Part shown: piece after piece, positions 23,875-29,442 of the stretch | Layout of the letters: each line of letters starts with the position of its first letter | How positions within the stretch are numbered: position 1 is the stretch's first letter | The notes under the pieces: model-generated | Seen by the model: the letters and a program-made list of their open reading frames with translations, nothing else | Told to the model about the DNA's origin: nothing | Database searches by the model: none | From: Phosphoribacter sp964647395 | Lineage (GTDB): Bacteria; Actinomycetota; Actinomycetes; Actinomycetales; Dermatophilaceae | Reading direction: 5' to 3' | DNA: 30,472 nucleotides | NCBI GenBank assembly: GCA_964647395.1 | Contig: CAZYHR010000029.1 | Span: forward strand, 1 to 30,472 | Position numbers and translations under genes: made by a program

Positions 23875-24468
23875 ATGGAGATCACACCGCTGCGCATCGA
23901 GGGTGCCTGGGTGGTCACGCCACGCCAGTTCCCCGACCCGAGAGGGATGTTCGCCGAGGGCTTCCGGGCCGACCGGTTGGCCGAGGCGATCGGGCACGTC
24001 ATGCAGGTCAAGCAGACCAACATCTCGGTCAGCATCGCCGGGGCGGTCCGGGGCATCCACTACGCCGAGGTGCCGCCCTCGCAGGCCAAGTACGTCAGCG
24101 CGCTGCACGGCCGGTTCGTCGACATCATCGTCGACGTCCGGGTCGGGTCGCCGACCTTCGGGCAGTGGGACAGCGTCGAACTGGACACCGTCGAGCGCCG
24201 CTCGGTCTATCTGTCCGAGGGCCTGGGGCACTGCCTGATCTGCGTCGAGGACGGCACCGCCGTCTATCTGTGCAGCGAGGTGTTCAACCCCACCGGCGAG
24301 CGCGGCATCAGCCCGCTCGACCCGCAGGTCGGGCTGCGCCTGCCGGACCGCTTGGCGCCGATCATCTCCGACAAGGACCGGGCGGCACCGACGCTCGCCG
24401 AGGCGGCCGAGCAGGGCCTGCTGCCCAGCTACGACCAGTGCCTGGCCTATCGGCGCAGCCTCGGCTGA
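23875..24468 (+). CDS. rmlC: dTDP-4-dehydrorhamnose 3,5-epimerase
   Basis: 197 residues from ATG 23875. This small cupin has the RmlC core AVRGIHYAEVPPSQAKYV (catalytic His in RGIHY, Lys in QAKYV), GSPTFGQWDSV, and EGLGHCLICVEDGTAVYLCSEVFNP, ending in the mycobacterial-like tail DRAAPTLAEA...GLLPSYDQC. It follows the actinobacterial RmlC pattern; the usual EGLAHGF is EGLGHCL here, a mild departure at a conserved turn. It acts between RmlB and RmlD. RmlB itself is absent from this window. Cotranscribed with rmlA (1-nt gap) and probably with sodX (13-nt gap). Confidence 0.93.
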   Translation: MEITPLRIEGAWVVTPRQFPDPRGMFAEGFRADRLAEAIGHVMQVKQTNISVSIAGAVRGIHYAEVPPSQAKYVSALHGRFVDIIVDVRVGSPTFGQWDSVELDTVERRSVYLSEGLGHCLICVEDGTAVYLCSEVFNPTGERGISPLDPQVGLRLPDRLAPIISDKDRAAPTLAEAAEQGLLPSYDQCLAYRRSLG

Positions 24469-24481
24469 CCGCCCGCCGCCG

Positions 24482-24814
24482 ATGACCCGCGCGCTGGGCC
24501 TGGCGCGGGTGCGCGGCCGGTCGATGGAGCCGACCCTGCGGCCCGGCGACCGCGTGCTCGTGCTCTGGGGTGCCCGGCCCCGCCCCGGGCTGGCTCTGGT
24601 GCGCCTGCCGGACGGGCCGGACGGGCCCCGCCCGGTCGCCGTCAAGCGGGTCACCGGCCCCGACCCGGACCGGCCGGGGGCCTGGTGGGTGGAGCGGGAC
24701 AACCCCCGGGAGGGGGTCGACTCCTGGCAGGTGGGCGGCATACCGCAGGAGCAGGTGCTGGCGCGGGTCATCTGCCGGCTGCCGCGCTGGGTTGCCCGCA
24801 AACGGCAGGGGTAG
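24482..24814 (+). CDS. sodX: Ni-superoxide dismutase maturation protease (S26 family)
   Basis: 110 residues. A compact signal-peptidase-like enzyme with catalytic Ser14 in GRSMEPTLRPGD, the general base Lys55 in VAVKRVTGP, and the box-E element ERDNPREGVDSWQVGGIP near 70-87. It lacks any transmembrane helix, as expected of the cytoplasmic protease that removes the Ni-SOD propeptide so that the mature N-terminal His can bind nickel. It lies just upstream of sodN and 13 nt after rmlC, so it may ride on the rhamnose-operon transcript. Confidence 0.9.
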   Translation: MTRALGLARVRGRSMEPTLRPGDRVLVLWGARPRPGLALVRLPDGPDGPRPVAVKRVTGPDPDRPGAWWVERDNPREGVDSWQVGGIPQEQVLARVICRLPRWVARKRQG

Positions 24815-24867
24815 GTTTGGGGTGACCCGGTCGTCTCGGCCGGACCACGACACGAAGGGATGACGAC

Positions 24868-25263
24868 ATGCGGTTCCTGGCCCGCACCATCGACGTGAGC
24901 GCCCACTGCGACCTGCCCTGCGGCGTCTACGACCCCGCGCAGGCACGCATCGAGGCCGAGTCGGTGCTCGCGATCTGCAAGAAGGCCGCGGACAACACCG
25001 ATCCGGAGTTCCGCATCCGCGCCACGATCATCAAGGAGCAGCGCTCCAACCTGGTCAAGGAGCACCTGTGGGTGCTGTGGACCGACTACTTCAAGCCCGA
25101 GCACTTCGAGAAGTACCCCGACCTGCACACCCTGTTCAACCAGGCCACCAAGCTGGCCGGCGCGGCCGGCACCAAGGGCACCCTCGACACGGCCAAGGCC
25201 GAGGAACTGCTGGCCAAGATCGACGAGATCGCGGCGATCTTCGCCGAGACCAAGAAGGCCTGA
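24868..25263 (+). CDS. sodN: Nickel superoxide dismutase
   Basis: 131 residues from ATG 24868 with AAGGGA upstream. The 12-residue propeptide ends at Ala12, and the mature protein begins with the nickel hook HCDLPCGVYDPAQARIEAES at 13-32: His1, Cys2 and Cys6 of the mature numbering bind Ni. The rest is an all-helical bundle of family length, about 119 residues when mature. It disproportionates superoxide in the cytoplasm as a homohexamer. The 53 bp after sodX may hold its own promoter (TAGGTT near 24813), but this is weak. A strong hairpin follows at 25288-25319. Confidence 0.97.
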   Translation: MRFLARTIDVSAHCDLPCGVYDPAQARIEAESVLAICKKAADNTDPEFRIRATIIKEQRSNLVKEHLWVLWTDYFKPEHFEKYPDLHTLFNQATKLAGAAGTKGTLDTAKAEELLAKIDEIAAIFAETKKA

Positions 25264-25287
25264 ACCACCCCTCTGGTGAACCTGCGG

Positions 25288-25319
25288 CTGCCGCCCTCCC
25301 CCGGCCGGGACGGCGGCAG
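25288..25319. terminator. Bidirectional hairpin terminator between sodN and the HD operon
   Basis: CTGCCGCC (25288-25295) pairs with GGCGGCAG (25312-25319). Inside it, after one C/C mismatch, TCCC pairs with GGGA around a 6-nt loop. There is no U tract, as is usual in GC-rich actinobacteria. It lies between two convergent stops (25263 and 25334). Confidence 0.65.
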
Positions 25320-25333
25320 TCGCGCTGCCGGGG

Positions 25334-26644
25334 CTAGCGCAGCAGTTCGCGCCGGGCCAGCACCCGGCGCAGCGCGTCGACAGCCCGGGGGTCGTACTCG
25401 TAGCCCAGGCCGAGCACGATGCGCTCGAGTGCGGCCTCCCGCCGGCGCGGTGTGATCGAGCCGCCGGTGAGGTCGTCGTAGGCGTTGGCCACCTTGATGA
25501 TCCGGCTGGCCACCGGCAGCGCCAGGCCCTGCTCGAAGACCACTCGATAGGGCGTCGCCTGCCAGGCCACGGCCTCGGCGACCTCGGCCGGCGCGCCGGT
25601 CTTGCGGACGATGGCCGCGCCGTCGTCGGCGATCCGCTGCTGGTCGGCCGGGGCGGCCATGACCGTGGCACCGGCCGGGATCGGGTCGCGCAGGGCGACC
25701 TGGCCGATGTCGTGCAGCAGCGCGGCATACTCGAGGTTGCGGGTGGCCCGGTCGGTCAGGCCGAGGTCGCGACCCATCTCGACGGCCAGCTCGGCCACCC
25801 GGTCGGCATGCCCCGATCGGGTGAAGCCGCCGGTCTCGGTGATCCGGGACAGCACCCGCACGGTCTGGCCGAAGGTGCGCAGGATCGCCGCGTGCTGCCG
25901 CAACGCGAACTGGGTCAGCACGATCGGCAGCAGGAACAGCGGCAGCGCGACGACCCCGAGCGGCACGGCCGCCAGCGCGACGAGGGTGCCGGTGGCCGAC
26001 AGCGCCAGGGTCAGCCCGGCACCGGCCCGCACATGGTCGCGCATGGCCGGGCCCAGCCCGCGGTGTTCCCGGGCCGCGGTGACCAGCGCGGTGGCCAGCA
26101 CATAGGTGAGCAGCCCGAGGATCGACACGGCCGCCATGACCAGGGCGATCGGCCACCGCGGGCCCTGCCAGTGCGCCGCCCAGGACGCCAGGGTGCGGCC
26201 GTCGTCGAACGGGATGACCCGATAGACCCACGACGTCATGCCCGCCCCGAGATAGCGGGCGGCGAACTCGCCGCCCTGCACGACCCGGCCGGTCAGCACG
26301 TGCGGCAGCACGCCGACGACCATGGCCGTCGCGGTGACCAGGGTCACCGGGGCCGACAGCACGGCGGACAGATCGGTGCGGCCGCAGTCGGAGACCAGGG
26401 CCAGCGCCAGGGCGGAGGCGAGCGAGAGGGGCGCGAGGTGCCGGCCGCTCTCCACCCGGAACCGGAAGTACTCCCCGACGGCGATAGCCACCCCGAAGGC
26501 CAGCAGGATCGGCCAGACCTGCACGGCCGGCCAGGGGTCCAGGGCGGTGGCGGCGACGCCGAACAGCACCGAGCCGACGGCGGTGAGCATGACGAAGCGG
26601 CCCGAGCCGACGGGCATGGCGATGCGGGTGCGGGCGGCGCTCAT
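25334..26644 (-). CDS. Membrane protein with degenerate HD-GYP-like domain
   Basis: 436 residues from ATG 26644, which overlaps the upstream HD-GYP stop (ATGA). About 8 hydrophobic segments cover residues 17-250. The cytoplasmic HD region (about 265-430) keeps RSGHADRVAELA (His279) and the paired LLHDIGQVAL (H311-D312). The second half that defines HD-GYP proteins, HHE...DG.GYP, is replaced by AWQATPYRVVFEQG (360-373), although SRIIKVANAYDDLTGG is retained. It may thus be an inactive partner or have altered nucleotide specificity. Coupled translation with the canonical protein next door suggests a heteromeric membrane complex. This is an inference from gene order. Confidence 0.87.
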   Translation of the reverse strand: MSAARTRIAMPVGSGRFVMLTAVGSVLFGVAATALDPWPAVQVWPILLAFGVAIAVGEYFRFRVESGRHLAPLSLASALALALVSDCGRTDLSAVLSAPVTLVTATAMVVGVLPHVLTGRVVQGGEFAARYLGAGMTSWVYRVIPFDDGRTLASWAAHWQGPRWPIALVMAAVSILGLLTYVLATALVTAAREHRGLGPAMRDHVRAGAGLTLALSATGTLVALAAVPLGVVALPLFLLPIVLTQFALRQHAAILRTFGQTVRVLSRITETGGFTRSGHADRVAELAVEMGRDLGLTDRATRNLEYAALLHDIGQVALRDPIPAGATVMAAPADQQRIADDGAAIVRKTGAPAEVAEAVAWQATPYRVVFEQGLALPVASRIIKVANAYDDLTGGSITPRRREAALERIVLGLGYEYDPRAVDALRRVLARRELLR

Positions 26645-28041
26645 CGGCTGCCCCGCCAGGCGCCGACGACCTCGTCGCCGTTGCGCGGGTCGTCGTGGTC
26701 GAAGGTCGCCGGCCCGTCCGGGCCCGCCTCGACCGGCTCGGCGGCGCGGGCCGCCAACCGCTCGCGCCAGACCGGCCGCTGCAGCACCTGGGCCAGCGCG
26801 TCGCACACCCCGGGGTCCAGGTGGGTGCCGCCCCGCTCGCGCAGCGCCGCGACCGCCTCACCGGTGGTCAGTGGGCACCGGCCGTAGGCCGCCCGGGTCA
26901 GGGCGTCGAAGGCGTCCGCCACGGCGATGATCCGGGACGCCAACGGGATGGCCGGGCCGGCCAGGCCGCCGGGGTAGCCCCGGCCGTCGAACCGCTCGTG
27001 GTGGTGCCGGATCGCCGGGACGGCCGCGGCGAGGAAGGCGATGTCGGCCACCAGGGTGGCGCCGCGGTCGGGGTGGCCCAGGACGCTGTGCAGCAGGGCC
27101 CGGTCGCCGAGGGTCTGGCCCTCGACGGGGGGCCCGACCATGCCGATGTCGTGCAGCATCGCCGCGTAGCGCAGCGCGGTCGCCTCGGACCCGCCGATGC
27201 CCAGGTGGTCGCCGATGGCGTCGGCCAGGTCGGCGACCCGCTCGCTGTGGCCGAGGGCATGGGGGTCGCGGGTCTCGGCGGCCGCGACGAGGGCCGCGAT
27301 GGTGCGCTCGTGGGCGCGCTGCTCCTCGCCGTACTGCACGAACGCCCACCGGGCCACGGACAGCGGCAGCAGGATGAGCGCGGCGCTGAACGGTCCCACC
27401 TCGGCCGGGCCCCAGAGGATGACGAAGAGGAAACCGACGATGCCGTAGCCGACCTGCGCCGAGCCCGAGGTGAACAGGGTCGACCGGACGAAGCGCCGGT
27501 AGGGCGTCCCCTTGTCGGCCCACACGATGGCGGCCACCATGGCGACGTTGGTCACGGTCTGCACGATGTCGGCGACGATGAGCGGCAGGCCGACCTGCCC
27601 GATGATCTGCGCGGGCCCGCGCAGCGCCTGGGTGTCGGTGGTGCCGCCGACGAACAGGTAGACCAGGCCGCCGACGGCGCCGCAGGTGGCGGCCATGGCC
27701 GCGTTGAAGACGCGCACCCGCCACGGGCGGGTGCCGAGCTCCAGACCCATCGCCAGGGCGTTGACCAGGGCGCTGCCGACCGGGCCGACGAGCACGATCG
27801 AGGCGAGCGAGATGATGCTGCCGGCCGCGACGCTGACCCGGGCCACGAGGGTGACCCGCACCAGCCAGCTGGCGATCGACAGGACCGACAGCACGATCAT
27901 CGCGACCGCGTCGCGCGGCGGCCCGTAGCCGGTCCAGGCGATCGCGGTGGTGCCGACCGCCGCCGCGCAGGTCCCGAGGATGACCGCCGGGACCAGCCAG
28001 CGGGGCCGGACCACCGGGGCGGACCCGACGTGCTCGGTCAT
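26641..28041 (-). CDS. Membrane-bound HD-GYP phosphohydrolase (c-di-GMP phosphodiesterase-like)
   Basis: 466 residues. Residues 15-240 contain about 7-8 transmembrane segments resembling a MASE-like sensor. The C-terminal domain (about 248-430) is a full HD-GYP: GHSERVADLA at 264-273, MLHDIGMVG at 295-303 (H297-D298), the extended metal site HHHERFDGRGYPGG at 346-359, and SRIIAVADAFDALT. HD-GYP enzymes hydrolyse c-di-GMP, sometimes cGAMP. The tail after 430 is acidic and disordered. ATG 28041 follows TAGCCT by exactly 6 nt, giving a leaderless promoter, so the pair does not need read-through from the repeat-peptide gene upstream. No ligand-binding motif is recognisable in the membrane part. 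Confidence 0.9.
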   Translation of the reverse strand: MTEHVGSAPVVRPRWLVPAVILGTCAAAVGTTAIAWTGYGPPRDAVAMIVLSVLSIASWLVRVTLVARVSVAAGSIISLASIVLVGPVGSALVNALAMGLELGTRPWRVRVFNAAMAATCGAVGGLVYLFVGGTTDTQALRGPAQIIGQVGLPLIVADIVQTVTNVAMVAAIVWADKGTPYRRFVRSTLFTSGSAQVGYGIVGFLFVILWGPAEVGPFSAALILLPLSVARWAFVQYGEEQRAHERTIAALVAAAETRDPHALGHSERVADLADAIGDHLGIGGSEATALRYAAMLHDIGMVGPPVEGQTLGDRALLHSVLGHPDRGATLVADIAFLAAAVPAIRHHHERFDGRGYPGGLAGPAIPLASRIIAVADAFDALTRAAYGRCPLTTGEAVAALRERGGTHLDPGVCDALAQVLQRPVWRERLAARAAEPVEAGPDGPATFDHDDPRNGDEVVGAWRGSR

Positions 28042-28047
28042 GTCCGA

Positions 28048-28053
28048 AGGCTA
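28048..28053 (-). promoter_or_regulatory. Leaderless -10 (TAGCCT) for the HD-GYP pair
   Basis: TAGCCT, 6 nt, then ATG 28041 on the minus strand; identical in hexamer and spacing to the rmlA box. Confidence 0.55.
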
Positions 28054-28092
28054 GTCGGGGGTGCGCCCCGGCAGGGCGGGCCGGCGCAAGGT

Positions 28093-28117
28093 CGGCGCTG
28101 CGCGCGGGTCAGCGCCG
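28093..28117 (-). terminator. Hairpin after the FHGWDP peptide gene
   Basis: A perfect 8-bp stem CGGCGCTG/CAGCGCCG with a 9-nt loop starts 9 nt after the peptide stop (28126). It would end the peptide transcript before the HD-GYP promoter. No U tract. Confidence 0.5.
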
Positions 28118-28125
28118 GTGACCGG

Positions 28126-28338
28126 TCAGCTGGGGTCCCAGCCGTGGAAGCCGGTGACGTCGCCGGCCTTGGGGTCCCAGCCGTGGAATCCGGCGCGCGG
28201 GTCCCAGCCGTGGAAGCCGGTGAGGTCGCCGGCCCTGGGGTCCCAGCCGTGGAACGAGGTCGGGGCGTCCGGGCCGCGCCAGGTGGTCGTGGTCTGCCGG
28301 GACAGCATGGCCTCGAACAGCTTGGTGACGGTCTTCAT
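28126..28338 (-). CDS. Four-fold FHGWDP repeat peptide, unknown function
   Basis: 70 residues from ATG 28338, with AAGGA about 8 nt upstream. Residues 1-28 form an amphipathic N-terminal part (MKTVTKLFEAMLSRQ) then a Thr-rich turn and WRGPDAP. Residues 29-70 are four FHGWDP units at 29-34, 42-47, 51-56 and 64-69, spaced 13, 9 and 13 residues by RAGDLTG, RAG and KAGDVTG; the protein ends one residue after the last unit. There is no signal peptide or transmembrane helix. I recognise no family. A leader plus repeated aromatic/His/Asp core would suit a modified-peptide precursor, but no modifying enzyme is in the window; a metal- or ligand-binding repeat is equally possible. The N-terminal part aligns with the 39-residue peptide upstream. 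Longer in-frame starts back to GTG 28500 lack a ribosome-binding site. Confidence 0.72.
   Translation of the reverse strand: MKTVTKLFEAMLSRQTTTTWRGPDAPTSFHGWDPRAGDLTGFHGWDPRAGFHGWDPKAGDVTGFHGWDPS
28133..28264 (-). repeat. Tandem repeats encoding the FHGWDP units
   Basis: The 17-mer GGGTCCCAGCCGTGGAA (plus strand) occurs at 28133-28149, 28172-28188, 28199-28215 and 28238-28254. The first and second pairs form a larger unit of about 66 bp present twice (28133-28198 and 28199-28264), nearly identical, so the array grew by a recent tandem duplication in frame. Confidence 0.9.
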
Positions 28339-28360
28339 GATGGTGTCCTTCGTGTGGTCG

Positions 28361-28536
28361 TCGGGCCCCGCAGGCCCGATCTGGGAGACGGCCCCGGATG
28401 GGACCGTCGGGGTTGCCACCGGACGACGCCCCGCAGGTTGGTTGCGCCGTCGTCCGGCTTGGGAGAGTGGAGCCGGGTCGCCGATCGAGTTCGGCGACAC
28501 CGGTCGTGGTTGCGGTGTGTGGCGGCCGGGGCCGCC
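28361..28536 (-). promoter_or_regulatory. Structured RNA leader: five consecutive hairpins before the FHGWDP gene
   Basis: In transcript order the stems are: 28536-28521 (GGCGGC/GCCGCC, 4-nt loop); 28497-28478 (TCGCCGA/TCGGCGA, 6-nt loop); 28457-28419 (perfect 10-bp CCGGACGACG/CGTCGTCCGG enclosing a 4-bp inner stem); 28408-28387 (GACGG/CCGTC with inner CCC/GGG); 28379-28361 (7-bp TCGGGCC/GGCCCGA, 5-nt loop). The last ends about 16 nt before the ribosome-binding site. No known riboswitch motif is recognised. It could be a cis-regulatory leader or a small RNA. The first stem may instead terminate the upstream peptide gene. Confidence 0.5.
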
Positions 28537-28539
28537 CCG

Positions 28540-28659
28540 TCACCGCGGCTGCTGGCCTGCCCGCACAGGTGAGCCGTCGTCAAACGGTCCGGACCACACC
28601 TGACACCCGGGGGTCGCGAGCATCGACTCGAGGAAGCGCAGGACGTGATACACGGGCAT
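28540..28659 (-). CDS. 39-residue peptide related to the FHGWDP peptide leader
   Basis: From ATG 28659 with AGAAGGG a few nt upstream, ending TGA at 28540. It aligns with residues 6-26 of the 70-residue peptide: both have [F/L]-E-[A/S]-M-L, then exactly seven residues, then W-x-G-P and an acidic D shortly after. It lacks any FHGWDP unit, and the other two frames downstream contain none, so it is not simply a frameshifted copy. It has one Cys (Cys19) and ends in a polar QQPR tail. The small size makes coding status less sure; the alignment with its neighbour is the main support. It diverges from bL37 across 136 bp. Function unknown. Confidence 0.55.
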   Translation of the reverse strand: MPVYHVLRFLESMLATPGCQVWSGPFDDGSPVRAGQQPR

Positions 28660-28722
28660 CGACCCTTCTGCTGGGGGGACGGAGTCCAGCACGGCGGGAC
28701 CGGAGGCCCGCAGGCACCAGTG

Positions 28723-28767
28723 TGCGACAATGAACGGCCGCCCCGCGAGTCCCTGATTCGCGGCGGC
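28723..28767 (+). promoter_or_regulatory. Extended -10 and leader hairpin for bL37
   Basis: TGC-GACAAT at 28723-28731 resembles an extended -10. Downstream, within the leader, 28737-28767 can fold as a bulged hairpin (GCCGC/GCGGC and CGCGA/TCGCG, 9-nt loop) 16 nt before the ribosome-binding site. An attenuating or stabilising role is conjecture. Confidence 0.35.
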
Positions 28768-28795
28768 GCGCCCAGGTCCCCACGGAGGAGTCCCG

Positions 28796-28870
28796 ATGAG
28801 CAAGCGGTCCCGCAAGCGTCGCGCACGCAAGAACAACTCGGCCAACCACGGCCGCAAGCCCAACGCGTAG
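28796..28870 (+). CDS. Large-subunit ribosomal protein bL37 (24 residues)
   Basis: A 25-codon gene from ATG 28796 to TAG 28870 with a strong GGAGGAG at 28784-28790. The product begins MSKRSRKRRARKNN and ends SANHGRKPNA. Its Arg/Lys-rich body and the C-terminal ANHG[KR][KR/R]PNA motif match the short actinobacterial protein bL37 seen in mycobacterial ribosome structures. It binds 23S rRNA in the large subunit. It is too short for most gene callers. Here it converges on rsrA and diverges from the 39-residue peptide. The neighbourhood with the SigR/RsrA pair is, to my memory, also found in mycobacteria. Confidence 0.92.
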   Translation: MSKRSRKRRARKNNSANHGRKPNA

Positions 28871-29163
28871 GTCCCGCCGACGCGGGCGGCGCCGGCTCGC
28901 CGCTGACGGCGCAATCCGACCCACGCCACCGGTCGGACACCCCCGGCGACGCCCGCACCGGCCGCGCACGCCCCAGCACTGGGCGACGTCGCTGTGACAG
29001 CGGGTGAGCAATACGTCACGTTTCGTCACATCGAGCCTGGCCAGCGCCCGCAAACGTTCCAGGCAACCGCTTTCACCGGCGCACACTCCCCCGCAAACGT
29101 TCCAGGCAACCGCTTTCACCGGCGCCCTCGCTGGTGAACCCGCGGCTCCCTTGGGCTCGGGGG
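28871..29163. other. Convergent intergenic region between bL37 and rsrA
   Basis: No convincing gene. It holds a small hairpin just after bL37 (28873-28886, CCCGC/GCGGG) that may end its transcript, a perfect palindrome CGCTGT-G-ACAGCG at 28990-29002, a GTCAC-N5-GTCAC pair at 29015-29029, and the two 36-bp repeats listed separately. Regulatory sites between two gene ends are unexpected. Confidence 0.6.
29047..29125. repeat. Two identical 36-bp direct repeats with LacI-type operator-like cores
   Basis: Exact copies at 29047-29082 and 29090-29125 with a 7-bp spacer (period 43 bp). Each contains GCAAACGTTCC and GGCAACCGCTTTC, both close to the imperfect palindromes with central CG bound by LacI-family repressors. 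Only two copies and a 7-bp spacer exclude a CRISPR array. The nearest gene ends are 3' ends, so no controlled promoter is obvious. Confidence 0.85.
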
Positions 29164-29442
29164 TCAGCCCTCGTCGAAGCGCAGCACGGTGAGCTGTCTG
29201 ACGATCGTCGTGCGCAGCGTGACCGGAGCCTGCACGGTCGTGCAGGAGCGCTTGACGAGCAGTTTGACCATCTGGTCCAGGTCGTACTGCTGCAGGCAGT
29301 CGGCGCAGGTGTCCAGGTGGCCGCGGATCTTGGCGGTGTCGTCGTCGCTCATCTCACCGTCGAGATACTCGAAGACGCGCAGCAGCGCCTCGGAGCACTC
29401 GACCGGGGTGGGCGGGTCGGCGGGCTGACCGTCGTGGCTCAC
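29164..29442 (-). CDS. rsrA: Zinc-binding anti-sigma factor RsrA (redox switch)
   Basis: 92 residues from GTG 29442, overlapping the sigR stop by 4 bp (GTGA). ZAS-family hallmark H42-x3-C46-x2-C49 in GHLDTCADC, with Cys16 in VECSEALLRVFEYLDGE completing the zinc site. A further Cys67 in KRSC lies where Streptomyces RsrA has its extra cysteines. In the reduced zinc form RsrA holds SigR; disulfide stress forms a disulfide, releases zinc and frees SigR. Translational coupling to sigR keeps the two in balance. Confidence 0.94.
   Translation of the reverse strand: MSHDGQPADPPTPVECSEALLRVFEYLDGEMSDDDTAKIRGHLDTCADCLQQYDLDQMVKLLVKRSCTTVQAPVTLRTTIVRQLTVLRFDEG

Noticed and set aside
28041..28338. FHGWDP peptide and HD-GYP genes as one operon
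   Set aside because: An 8-bp terminator-like stem (28093-28117) and a leaderless -10 (28048-28053) separate them. A functional link is possible but cotranscription is not supported.
28339..28500. Longer form of the FHGWDP protein starting at GTG 28500
   Set aside because: It would add 54 Pro/Arg-rich residues across the hairpin region without a ribosome-binding site, whereas ATG 28338 has AAGGA.
28335..29019. Longer minus-strand frames across the peptide region (up to 214 codons)
   Set aside because: They are Arg/Pro/Gly-rich, cross bL37 and several hairpins, and lack ribosome-binding sites; only the two short peptides have initiation signals and shared sequence.
29047..29125. CRISPR array
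   Set aside because: Only two repeats with a 7-bp spacer and no cas genes.
29004..29192. A 62-codon plus-strand frame through the 36-bp repeats
   Set aside because: It runs into the rsrA coding end, is Ser/Pro/Arg-rich without any recognisable motif, and has no ribosome-binding site.
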